A stretch of 64,000 nucleotides of DNA, from positions 79,937 to 143,936 of the forward strand of contig JAKMFW010000015.1 of NCBI GenBank assembly GCA_022425325.1, read 5' to 3'. Source of the stretch: Acidimicrobiales bacterium. GTDB taxonomy: Bacteria > Actinomycetota > Acidimicrobiia > Acidimicrobiales > Aldehydirespiratoraceae. Positions within the stretch are counted from its first letter, which is position 1; each line of letters opens with the position of its first letter. Shown one piece after another: positions 55,534 to 64,000 of this stretch. Under the pieces are notes generated by a model. That model ran no database searches, had not been told where the DNA came from, and saw nothing but the letters and a program-made list of their open reading frames with translations. The position numbers were made by a program, and so were the translations under genes.

Positions 55534-58335
55534 GTGATCAGTTGTGGCCACTGCGGCGGCCGCCACCCGACGGTGGCCGAGGTTCGAGGATGCTCGGGCG
55601 CGCCGGCCGACACGCCACCACCGGCGCAGTTCGGCACGAGAGCCGCTCCAGCGCCCACGGTGACGAGCGTCGCCCTCGACGTCGACTGGGCCCGGCTCGC
55701 CGGGCCGCCAGCACTCGGCCGCAATCTGGTGATCACACCCGGGCAGGCGGTGCCCGAACCGTGGGCGCTCGCTCCACGGGTCGTCGTCGAGCACGACACT
55801 CCCGACACCGTCGCCCAGCTGCGCACCCATCGGCTCGCCCGACAGTCGATCGTGATCGAGCTCCGTGGCGAGCTCCCGCCTGCCGACCCGACCCTCACGA
55901 TCGACTATTGGCATCTCGCGCCCGACACTGATCTCGAAGGTGAGGCGTTGCGGCACCTCGTGCTCGCCCACTCGGTCGATGCGCGTGATCCGCAGCGCCC
56001 GTCGATCCACGCGGTCGACCTCGCGGTCGCTGCCGGAGCCGAGCCCGTCGTCGACGGTCCGGGCGACGTCGTCGGCCCCGACGGTCCGGTCTGGTGCGAT
56101 GGCGGTCCGCTCGACTGGATCACCGTCGAAGCCGACGGCACACCGATCGTGACGCTCGCCAATCTGCGCGTCGGGTCGCTGCGACCACTCGGCACTGGCA
56201 CCCCCTCGAGCCGACTCGCTCCCGATCAGCTCGCCGCCGTCGTGCACGGTGGTGCGGGCGCCCGCATCATTGCACCGGCCGGTTCGGGCAAGACCACCGT
56301 GCTCACCGAACGGGCCCGCCACCTGATCCACGATCGCGGCGTCGATCCGGCGGCCGTCTGCCTGCTTGCGTTCAACGTCCGTGCTCGCGCCGAGATGCAG
56401 GAGCGCACCCACGACCTTCCCGGCCTCGAGATCCGCACGCTCAATTCGTTGGCGCTCGCGATCATCGCCGGTCGCGCCCCGTTCACCCGGCCCCGATCCG
56501 GCCCCGGCACCCAGGTGATCGACGAACCTCACGTCCGCCGCCTGCTCGACGAGCTCGTCTCGACCCGCCGTCAGGCGATGGCCGATCCGATGGCGGTGTA
56601 TCTCGAAGCGCTCACCTCGACCCGGCTCGGCTTGCGGTCGCCGGAGGTGGTCGAGCAGGAGTTCGGCGGCGATGTCCGTGACTTTCCCGCCGTCGTCGCG
56701 GGATACCGCGAGGCGCTGGCCCGCCATGGCCTCCTCGACTTCGACGAGCAGATCCTCGGCGCCATCGAGATCTTGTGCCGAGATCCCGAGGCTCGGGCTG
56801 CCGCCCGACGGGCGTGCCAGGTCGTGCTCGTCGACGAGTTCCAGGATCTCACCCCTGCCCATGTGCTGCTGGTGCGGTTGCTGGCAGGGCCCGAGGCCAA
56901 CGTGTTCGGGGTCGGCGACGATGACCAGACCATCTACGGCTACGCAGGCGCCTCCCCCGCGTGGCTGATCGACTACGCCGATCTCTTTCCCGGCTCCGGC
57001 AGCCACGACCTCACGGTCAACTACCGGTGCGCGGCCCCGGTCGTCGACGGCGCTCGCACCCTGCTCGGCCACAACCGACACCGCATCGCCAAGACGATCC
57101 ATTCGTTTGCCGAACGCGAGCCCGAGGATGGCGCACTCGATCTCATTTCCGGGCCGGATCCCACCGCCCTCACCTGCGATGCCGTGCAGGCCCTCGTCGA
57201 CGATGGTGTTCCACCGAGCGACATCGCCGTGCTCACCCGCGTGAACGCCACACTGCTCGGGCCGGCGCTCAGCCTCGATGCCACCGGCGTGGCGAGCACC
57301 AAGCCGGTCGATCTGCGCTTTCTCGAGCGCACCGGGGTCTCGGCCGTCCTTGCGTGGCTGCGACTCGCCACGGCGCCGGCACAGCGTCTGCCCGGGCGCG
57401 ATCTCGGTGTCGCCGTCCGTCGACCCCCACGAGGGTTGCGGCCCAACCTGGTCGACTGGATCGTCGAGAAGCCGAGCCTCCGGGAGATCACTGCGCTCGG
57501 GAATCGACTCAACAGCGACAAGGACCAGGTCCGAGTAGAGGATTTCGTCGCCGATCTCGGGCAGCTTCGTGCCCTCACCGAGGGTGGCGCGGAGACAGCC
57601 GAGTTGATCGTTGCGATCCGCGACATCGTCGGGCTCGGCTCGGCACTCGACAATCGGCTCGACGCCAGCCGACGCTCGGTCGACCGCTCGGCCCACGGCG
57701 ACGATGTCGCGGCGCTGCTCGCCGTCGCCGCCCTCGAACCCGATGCAGCACGCTTTCCGTCCTGGCTCGCCGAACGCCTCGAGCACAGCGTCCACGACCC
57801 TGCGGGTGTGCAACTCTCCACCACCCATCGGGTCAAGGGCCGGGAGTGGCCTCACGTGATCGTCCACGACGCCACCGCCGGCCTCTTCCCGCATCGCCTG
57901 GCGTCCGATGTCGAGGAGGAGCGTCGCGTCTTCCACGTCGCCGTCACCCGCTCGTCGCAACGCACGCTGGTGGTCGCCGGCGTTCCGGCGTCGCCCTTCG
58001 TCGAGCAGCTCCACACCGAAGCCGATCCCGAGGCCCCCGAGCCGGAGCCGGTTGCCCCGCAGCGTTCCGATTCGGGCGGTGGGGTGCGCACGAAGAAGGT
58101 CGAGCGACCCGAGGGTCCGGTCGCCGACGCCTTGCGCACCTGGCGTTTCGAGAAGGCCCGAGCGGCGAAGATGCCGGCGTACGTGATCTTCAGCGACGCC
58201 ACGCTTGCGCAGCTGGCCGAGCGGCTACCGGGTGATGAACGGGCGTTGCTGCGGATCTCGGGTATCGGCCCGGTCAAGGTCGAGCGCTATGGCGAGGAGA
58301 TCCTGGCGATCATCGCCGAACACCGCGACTCGTAG
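55534..58335 (+). CDS. UvrD/PcrA-like helicase with N-terminal CxxC extension and C-terminal HRDC
   Basis: ISCGHCGGRHPTVAEVRGC; APAGSGKTTVLTERA; VLVDEFQDLTPAH; GDDDQTIYGYAGA; TTHRVKGREWPHVIV; HRDC YVIFSDATLAQLAERLPGDERALLRISGIGPVKVERYGEEIL. Confidence 0.88.
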   Translation: MISCGHCGGRHPTVAEVRGCSGAPADTPPPAQFGTRAAPAPTVTSVALDVDWARLAGPPALGRNLVITPGQAVPEPWALAPRVVVEHDTPDTVAQLRTHRLARQSIVIELRGELPPADPTLTIDYWHLAPDTDLEGEALRHLVLAHSVDARDPQRPSIHAVDLAVAAGAEPVVDGPGDVVGPDGPVWCDGGPLDWITVEADGTPIVTLANLRVGSLRPLGTGTPSSRLAPDQLAAVVHGGAGARIIAPAGSGKTTVLTERARHLIHDRGVDPAAVCLLAFNVRARAEMQERTHDLPGLEIRTLNSLALAIIAGRAPFTRPRSGPGTQVIDEPHVRRLLDELVSTRRQAMADPMAVYLEALTSTRLGLRSPEVVEQEFGGDVRDFPAVVAGYREALARHGLLDFDEQILGAIEILCRDPEARAAARRACQVVLVDEFQDLTPAHVLLVRLLAGPEANVFGVGDDDQTIYGYAGASPAWLIDYADLFPGSGSHDLTVNYRCAAPVVDGARTLLGHNRHRIAKTIHSFAEREPEDGALDLISGPDPTALTCDAVQALVDDGVPPSDIAVLTRVNATLLGPALSLDATGVASTKPVDLRFLERTGVSAVLAWLRLATAPAQRLPGRDLGVAVRRPPRGLRPNLVDWIVEKPSLREITALGNRLNSDKDQVRVEDFVADLGQLRALTEGGAETAELIVAIRDIVGLGSALDNRLDASRRSVDRSAHGDDVAALLAVAALEPDAARFPSWLAERLEHSVHDPAGVQLSTTHRVKGREWPHVIVHDATAGLFPHRLASDVEEERRVFHVAVTRSSQRTLVVAGVPASPFVEQLHTEADPEAPEPEPVAPQRSDSGGGVRTKKVERPEGPVADALRTWRFEKARAAKMPAYVIFSDATLAQLAERLPGDERALLRISGIGPVKVERYGEEILAIIAEHRDS

Positions 58336-58444
58336 CCCGCGATAGTTCGGGCATTCGCTCGCCACTGCGGGCTCTCCTACGCTCGGCGGCGGTGTGCGCA
58401 ACGATCGTGATTCCACGTCGGCTCGCCAGCACCGGAGGTACCTG

Positions 58445-59368
58445 ATGAACGCTCCCGAACTCCACCCCGACCTCGATCCGGCGCTCGCATCGATCGTGCC
58501 GGACTTCACCCCGGAAGTCCTGTCGCAGTTGCGCGGCACCGGTCTCGTCGGCGAGCAGCAGCTCAGCGATGCCGTCGAACGCACCGAGCACACGGTGTCG
58601 CAGGATCCGCCCGTGGTCGTTCGGGTCCATCGACCGGTGGATGCCGATGGAGCGCTGCCGTGCCTGTTCTCCATCCACGGTGGCGGCTATGTGGCCGGTT
58701 CCTACGCGATGGACGACTCCAGCATGGACGAGCTCTGTCCGAAGCTCGGGATCGTCGGGGTTTCCGTCGAGTACCGCTTGGCCCCCGAGCACCCCTACCC
58801 GGCCGCGATCGACGACTGCGAGGCGGCCTTGCGGTGGACGATCGCGAACGCCGCTGATCTCGGTATCGACGCCGGCAAGATCGGCATCACCGGTGTGAGC
58901 GCCGGCGGTGGCCTGTGTGCCGCGCTCGGCCTTCGAGCCCGTGACGGGGGGATCCCTGTGCGTTTCCAACTGCTCGACTGTCCGATGATCGACGACACGA
59001 TGACCACGGCCTCCTCACAGCTGGAGGGCCTTGCCATCTGGTCGAAGGCCTCGAATGACTTCGGATGGAACGCGTATCTCGGCAGCCGCCGCGGTGGCGA
59101 TGTTCCCGCCGATGCGGCGCCGGCGCGAGCCACCGATCTCTCGGGGCTCCCGCCGTCGTACGTGTGTGTCGGCGGCGCCGATGGCTTCCGCGATGAGGAC
59201 ATCACCTACGCCCAACGGCTGATGGCTGCCGGGGTCGACACCGAGCTCCACGTCTACCCGGGCGTGCCTCACGGCGTTCGCTTCTGGCAGGGCACCGAGC
59301 CGGCCCGCCGCTACTGGGCCGATCAGGTCGATTGGCTGAGCCGCCAGTTCGCGGCGATGACCGACTGA
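58445..59368 (+). CDS. Alpha/beta hydrolase (HSL-type esterase)
   Basis: FSIHGGGYVAGSYAMDD, GVSVEYRLAPEHPYPAAIDDCEAAL, ITGVSAGGGLCAALGL; RBS GGAGG. Confidence 0.9.
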   Translation: MNAPELHPDLDPALASIVPDFTPEVLSQLRGTGLVGEQQLSDAVERTEHTVSQDPPVVVRVHRPVDADGALPCLFSIHGGGYVAGSYAMDDSSMDELCPKLGIVGVSVEYRLAPEHPYPAAIDDCEAALRWTIANAADLGIDAGKIGITGVSAGGGLCAALGLRARDGGIPVRFQLLDCPMIDDTMTTASSQLEGLAIWSKASNDFGWNAYLGSRRGGDVPADAAPARATDLSGLPPSYVCVGGADGFRDEDITYAQRLMAAGVDTELHVYPGVPHGVRFWQGTEPARRYWADQVDWLSRQFAAMTD

Positions 59369-59378
59369 CCAGCCGCCG

Positions 59379-59930
59379 TCACGGCAGGTCGCGCAGCTCG
59401 ATCGTGCGGGCACTCACCTCGATCAGTTCGCCGCGCTGCACCTCGTAGGAGACGATGCGTTCGGCATTGAGCACGCCGTTGCGGCCCTTGATGGTGACGA
59501 GGTCGAGTTCCATGCCCTCGATGACGGGGACGAGCGCGACCGCCTTGAACCCCTCGTCCTTGCCGGGATGCGATTTCTTTTCCTCGACGATCAGATCCAT
59601 CGAATCCCAGACCCAGGTGTCGTCGACACTGATGAAACGCGACCGGTGAGAGGTGCGGCTCTTGGCGATCGTGGCGCCGGGGCACACGATGACATCGCCC
59701 TCGACCCAGGGGGCGGCTCCGAGACCGTCGCGCCCGAACGCCTGTTGGAAGGCCTCCTCGATGATCGCGTCGTGGTTGCCGCCTTCGCGGGCCCGTCGAC
59801 GGATCTCATCGCGTATCGCGGCGGCCAGGTGCGTGAGCGTGTCGTCGGGCAGAGCGGCGGCCAAGTCGACTGCCGCCTCGAGTTCGTCGGTGAGGCGTTG
59901 CAGGTTGAGTTCGGGAATCTCGTCGGCCAC
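59379..59930 (-). CDS. Hypothetical protein
   Basis: ORF coherent with strand context: VADEIPELNLQRLTDELEAAVDLAAALPDDTLTHLAAAIRDEIRRR...; start uncertain (59981 possible). Confidence 0.6.
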   Translation of the reverse strand: MADEIPELNLQRLTDELEAAVDLAAALPDDTLTHLAAAIRDEIRRRAREGGNHDAIIEEAFQQAFGRDGLGAAPWVEGDVIVCPGATIAKSRTSHRSRFISVDDTWVWDSMDLIVEEKKSHPGKDEGFKAVALVPVIEGMELDLVTIKGRNGVLNAERIVSYEVQRGELIEVSARTIELRDLP

Positions 59931-59983
59931 CGGCTCATCATGCCTGCGATGACCGACAGCCCCGCACGCCACTGACACCATCA

Positions 59984-59999
59984 GTCTGAAATGTCAGAC
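59984..59999. promoter_or_regulatory. Inverted repeat GTCTGA-aatg-TCAGAC, operator-like
   Basis: Flanked by CACC...GGTG; lies about 10 bp 5' of TAGGGT (60009-60014) upstream of the LLM gene. Confidence 0.5.
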
Positions 60000-60048
60000 G
60001 GTGCGACCTAGGGTGACGCCAGCGTGCCACGGTGGCGCGGAGAGGACG

Positions 60049-61011
60049 ATGCCCATGACCAAGCTCGGCTACCAGATCCCGAACTTCTCCTACCCCGGAG
60101 GCGGGAACATCTTCGACCAGGTCGTCGCCCAGGCGAAGGCGGCCGAAGCGGCCGGCTTCGACCGGCTCTTCGTGATGGATCACTTCTACCAGCTGCCCGG
60201 TATCGGTGATCCCGACGCCGAGATGTTCGAGTGCTACACGATGCTGGCTGCGCTTGCGCAGCACACCAGCTCGATCGGGTTGTCGTCGCTCGTCACCGGC
60301 AACACCTACCGCAACCCGGCCGTGCTCGCGAAGACCGTCACCACCCTCGACCACGTGTCGGGTGGTCGGGCCACGCTCGGTATCGGCTCGGGCTGGTTCG
60401 AGCTGGAGCACAACGCCTTCGGCATCCCGTTCAACACGTTCACCGAGCGGTTCGAGAAGCTCGAGGAGGCGCTGCAGATCATCATCCCGATGCTCGCGGA
60501 CGAACGTCCGACCTTCTCGGGCGATCACTACACCGTGGTCGAGGCGATCAATCAGCCGGCCCCGTTGAGCAAGATCCCGATCATGATCGGCGGCTCCGGC
60601 GAGAAGAAGACCCTTCGTATGGTCGCCCAATACGCCGACGAGTCGAACCTGACCTGCCAGCCCGACGAGATTCCGCGCAAGCTGGAGGCGCTCGACGCTC
60701 ACTGTGAGCGTCTTGGTCGCGACCGGTCCGAGATCAAGGTCACGAAGCTGGTGATGGGCGTGATCGGGCGCACCATGGAGGAGGCCCACGCCTCCGTCGA
60801 TGCGTTCGTTGCGATGAAGGGCTGGCCGGCCGAGGTTGCGGACTTCTATCGCGGCGTCGCAACGATCGGCGATGCCGACACGTTCGGTGAGGAGATGCAG
60901 AAGCTGATCGACGCGGGGATCGACGGGGTGACCCTCAATTTGGTACCGAACGGTCACGATCCCGAGATGGTCATGCTCGCCGGGGAATCTGCAACGAGGG
61001 CGATGGGTTGA
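60049..61011 (+). CDS. LLM-class (F420-type) oxidoreductase
   Basis: FDRLFVMDHFYQLPGIGDPDAEMFECYTMLAALAQHTSSIGLSSLVTGNTYRNPAVLAKTVTTLDHVSGGRATLGIGSGW; RBS GGAGAGG. Confidence 0.92.
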   Translation: MPMTKLGYQIPNFSYPGGGNIFDQVVAQAKAAEAAGFDRLFVMDHFYQLPGIGDPDAEMFECYTMLAALAQHTSSIGLSSLVTGNTYRNPAVLAKTVTTLDHVSGGRATLGIGSGWFELEHNAFGIPFNTFTERFEKLEEALQIIIPMLADERPTFSGDHYTVVEAINQPAPLSKIPIMIGGSGEKKTLRMVAQYADESNLTCQPDEIPRKLEALDAHCERLGRDRSEIKVTKLVMGVIGRTMEEAHASVDAFVAMKGWPAEVADFYRGVATIGDADTFGEEMQKLIDAGIDGVTLNLVPNGHDPEMVMLAGESATRAMG

Positions 61012-61018
61012 TCGCTTC

Positions 61019-61798
61019 GTGAGCGACGCTTCAAAAGCCGGGTACGACATCGAGTTCTTCTGGGATCCGGTGTGCCCGTTCGCCTGGATCACGTCTCGTT
61101 GGGTGGAGGATGTGGCCGCGCAGACCGGCATGTCGGTCGATTGGCGGTTCATCTCACTTCGCCTGCTCAACAAGGACAAGGACTACGCCACCGAGTTCCC
61201 GCCCGAGTACGAGCAGGGTCATACGGCAGGTCTTCGCTTCCTTCGCGTGGCGGCGGCGATCCGAGCCGATCTCGGCCGGGCGCCGATGGGGTCACTGGTG
61301 CGGGCCTACGGGGAGAGTTACTGGGATCTCTCACGCGAAGAGGCGCGCGAGGTCGGAATTCGGGAGCACCTCAGCACCGGCGCCCATACCCGGGCCGTGC
61401 TCGCTTCGGCCGGCGTCGACCCCTCCTATGCCAGCGCGCTCGACGATCCCTCGTGGGATCAGGAGCTCGACGCGGAGACCGAGCTGGCGTTGAGCCGCAC
61501 GGGGCGTGATGTCGGCACGCCGATCATCACGTTCCATCGCCCCGAGGCGCCGCAGGTGTCGTTCTTCGGCCCCGTGATCTCTCGGGTGCCGCCGAGGGCC
61601 GAGTCCGTCGCCCTGTGGGATGCGGTCACCACGCTGGCGTCATTCCCGGGCTTCGCGGAGATCAAGCGCAGCATGCGTGAGGTGCCCCAACTACCTGTGC
61701 TCGGCGGGGTCAGTGCCGAACCGGCTGAGGAGGACTGGACCGGCGGCCATCGTCGGGGGCACCTGGCGAGCGACCGGGACGACGAGGCCGCTTCATGA
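61019..61798 (+). CDS. DsbA-like thioredoxin-fold protein related to mycothiol-dependent nitroreductase (Rv2466c type)
   Basis: IEFFWDPVCPFAWITSRWVEDVAAQTG, DVGTPIITF, SFFGPVISRVPPRAESVALWDAV. Confidence 0.78.
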   Translation: MSDASKAGYDIEFFWDPVCPFAWITSRWVEDVAAQTGMSVDWRFISLRLLNKDKDYATEFPPEYEQGHTAGLRFLRVAAAIRADLGRAPMGSLVRAYGESYWDLSREEAREVGIREHLSTGAHTRAVLASAGVDPSYASALDDPSWDQELDAETELALSRTGRDVGTPIITFHRPEAPQVSFFGPVISRVPPRAESVALWDAVTTLASFPGFAEIKRSMREVPQLPVLGGVSAEPAEEDWTGGHRRGHLASDRDDEAAS

Positions 61799-63132
61799 GT
61801 TCGTTCACCGTCGAGGCCGATCGCTTCCAGACGCCCACCCCGGATCACCTCGAGGCCGGCCGCGTCGTGATTGCGGTGGTCGACGGCGAGATCACGGGGG
61901 TCGAGCGGGCCGGAACCGAGGCGGCGCGGGCACTCGCCGAGGCGTCAGCCGATCACCGGGTGCTCGGCGACAACCAGGTGCTGACTCCGGGGTTCATCGA
62001 CCTGCACCTCCATGCGCCGCAGTGGCAGCAGAACGGCACGGCGCTCGATCTCCCGCTCGACGAGTGGCTGTTCACCTACACGTTCCCGTTGGAGGCGAGC
62101 TTCGCTGATCGGGCCGTCGCCGAGGCGGTGTACCCCGATCTGGTGGCGACCCTGCTCGGGCACGGCACGACCACAGCGGCCTACCTCTCGTCGGTTCACG
62201 ACGAGGCGACTGCGATCCTGGCCGAGACCTGCGTCGCGCAGGGTCAGCGGGCGTTCGTCGGCCGCGTGGCGATGGATCACCCGACCGGAACGCCGGATTT
62301 CTACCGAGATCACGATGCGGTCTCGGGGATCGACGCGAGCCGTCGGTCGATCACCGATATCGCTGCGATCGACGCTGGTCGAGGCCTGGTCCGGCCGATC
62401 ATCACGCCCCGGTTCGCGCCGGCGTGCACCGACGAGATGCTGGCCGGGCTCGGACGTCTCGCCGAGGAAACCGGGACCCTGGTGCAGACCCATTGCTCCG
62501 AGAGCGACTGGGAGCACAACTACGCGTTCGAGCGCTTCGGCACGAGCGACACCGAGGCGCTCGATGCCTTCGGGCTCCTGCGGGAGCACACCTTGTTGGC
62601 GCACGCGAACCATGTACGTCCGAGCGACATCGACCTGATCGCCGAGCGGGGTGCGGTGATCGCGCACTGTCCGATCAGCAACGCGTACTTCGCCAACGCC
62701 GTGCTGCCGCTTCCCGACGCGCTGGCACGCGGCGCCCGCGTCGGTCTGGCCACCGACATCGGTGCCGGCGTGCGAGTCGGGGTGTTCCAGCAGATCCATG
62801 ACGCCGTGACCTTCTCCCGGATCCGCCAGGACGGCGTCGACGCTCGGAAGGACCCCGATGCGCGTGGCGTGCCAGATGCCGCGATCGACACGGTCACCGG
62901 CTTCTGGCTGGCGACGGCGGGTGCCGCCGAGGCGGCCGGCCTGCCCGTCGGTCTGCTGGAGCCGGGACGCCGGTTCGATGCGGTCGTGTTCGACCTCGAC
63001 GCCCCGGGTGGTGTGATCCGTCATCTTGCGCTCGACGACGAGGCGCGGCGGTTCGAGAAACTCGTGCGCCTCGCCGGCCCCCACGACATTGCCGAGGTGT
63101 GGGTCGACGGTGTGTCGGTTCATCGTCGCTGA
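61795..63132 (+). CDS. guaD: Guanine deaminase
   Basis: LTPGFIDLHLHAPQWQQNGTALDLPLDEWLFTYTFPLE, QTHCSESDWE, LLAHANHV, GLATDIGAG. Confidence 0.9.
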   Translation: MSSFTVEADRFQTPTPDHLEAGRVVIAVVDGEITGVERAGTEAARALAEASADHRVLGDNQVLTPGFIDLHLHAPQWQQNGTALDLPLDEWLFTYTFPLEASFADRAVAEAVYPDLVATLLGHGTTTAAYLSSVHDEATAILAETCVAQGQRAFVGRVAMDHPTGTPDFYRDHDAVSGIDASRRSITDIAAIDAGRGLVRPIITPRFAPACTDEMLAGLGRLAEETGTLVQTHCSESDWEHNYAFERFGTSDTEALDAFGLLREHTLLAHANHVRPSDIDLIAERGAVIAHCPISNAYFANAVLPLPDALARGARVGLATDIGAGVRVGVFQQIHDAVTFSRIRQDGVDARKDPDARGVPDAAIDTVTGFWLATAGAAEAAGLPVGLLEPGRRFDAVVFDLDAPGGVIRHLALDDEARRFEKLVRLAGPHDIAEVWVDGVSVHRR

Positions 63133-63239
63133 AGTGCGGGGGATTCTTCGCTGAGGGGCGCATAGCCCCCTAAGGTTGCGTAGGGTCAGGGCCGGAATTC
63201 GCCCACAGCCCCCATCGGGCGAGACAGGAAAATCCGACT

Positions 63240-64000
63240 GTGCTTGGGAATGCCACCTTCAGTTTCGACGACGTCGCGATCGTGTCTGTCGAGGCGTGCG
63301 ATGCCCCCGAGGTCGTGACCTCGGCCGAGATCGACGAGCGTCTGGCGTCGTTCTACGAGCGCACGGGAGCGACCAAGGGCCTGCTCGAATCGCTCGCCGG
63401 GATCAGCCAGCGCCGCCAGTGGCCCGAGGGTGTCTCGTTCATGGAGGCAGCGGCGATGGCGGGCGAGAAGGCGCTTGCGTCGTCGGGTATCGATCGAAGC
63501 CGCATCGGGCTGGTCGTCGATTCGAGCGTGTGTCGTGAGCGGCTCGAGCCTTCGAGTGCGGTCACCGTGCACAACCTGTTGCGGCTCCCGTCGACCTGCA
63601 TGAACTTCGACATCTCGAACGCATGCCTGGGCTTTCTCAACGGCATTCAGATCGCGGGGTCGATGATCGAGACCGGCCAGATCGATTACGCGCTTGTCGT
63701 CGATGGTGAAGGCACCCGCCAGATCCATGAGACGACCATCCAGAAGCTGCTGGCGGACGACGCGACGATCGAGGATCTGTTCGAGAACTTCGCGACCCTC
63801 ACCTTGGGTTCGGGTTCAGCGGCGATGGTGATCGGTCGCCATTCGGAGAACCCGGGTAGCCACCGGGTGAAGGGTGGCTTCTTCCGGGCTGCGTCGCAGC
63901 ATCACGAGCTGTGCGTCGGTTCGCTCGAGGGCATGCGCACCGACACCCGCGGGTTGCTCGAAGCTGGCACCGAGGTCGCCAAGCTCGGGTGGGAGGACGC
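63240..64000 (+). CDS. oleA: OleA-like 3-oxoacyl-ACP synthase III family (truncated by window end)
   Basis: VLGNATFSFDDVAIVSVEACDAPEVVTSAEIDERLA, NFDISNACLGFLNGIQIAGSMIETGQIDYALVVDGEGTRQIHETTIQKLL, FATLTLGSGSAAMVIGR. Confidence 0.83.
   Translation, partial: MLGNATFSFDDVAIVSVEACDAPEVVTSAEIDERLASFYERTGATKGLLESLAGISQRRQWPEGVSFMEAAAMAGEKALASSGIDRSRIGLVVDSSVCRERLEPSSAVTVHNLLRLPSTCMNFDISNACLGFLNGIQIAGSMIETGQIDYALVVDGEGTRQIHETTIQKLLADDATIEDLFENFATLTLGSGSAAMVIGRHSENPGSHRVKGGFFRAASQHHELCVGSLEGMRTDTRGLLEAGTEVAKLGWED

Noticed and set aside
53808-55898. 696-aa minus-strand ORF
   Set aside because: Only the last 86 codons (GlsB-like, from GTG 54065) are real; the rest is antisense to the MFS transporter.
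55507-58014. 835-aa minus-strand ORF
   Set aside because: Antisense to the UvrD-like helicase, which has all motor motifs; no domain motifs in the antisense product.
63155-63169. GGGGC/GCCCC hairpin after guanine deaminase as a terminator
   Set aside because: Only 5 bp, no U-tract, and in a G/C-run region where such pairing is expected by chance.
1-64000. CRISPR arrays, tRNA/rRNA genes, IS elements or prophage
   Set aside because: No spaced repeats, cloverleaf-like segments, transposase/integrase or phage structural motifs seen on either strand by eye; a covariance-model scan would be needed for a firm negative.

Overview
64-kb, high-GC, densely packed chromosomal segment, most likely from an actinobacterium (F420-type luciferase-like oxidoreductases, DUF3039, DUF3097, GTG starts; Acidimicrobiia is only an inference). 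I find no tRNA, rRNA, CRISPR array, prophage or transposon. I support about 53 CDSs. Recognisable modules are: a lipid/CoA block (tandem CaiB, SCP-x-type thiolase, HMGCS-like+DUF35 fusion); a translationally coupled menaquinone operon (menF-menD-menH-menC) whose first gene is a MerR regulator fused in-frame to isochorismate synthase; an AddB/AddA-like nuclease-helicase pair; a pair of PLP fold-type-II enzymes near acyl-CoA ligase and kynureninase genes; an aminotransferase/omega-amidase pair; a two-component system with duplicated direct-repeat operators in front of surE; a UvrD-like helicase with an N-terminal extension and HRDC; guanine deaminase; and an OleA-like gene cut by the window end. 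The strongest non-gene signal is a recurring TANNNT-N6/7-(A/G)TG arrangement at 14 gene starts, the signature of leaderless transcription. It also corrects at least one gene start (the MarR gene). Family names come from reading translated motifs by eye; no database search was run.
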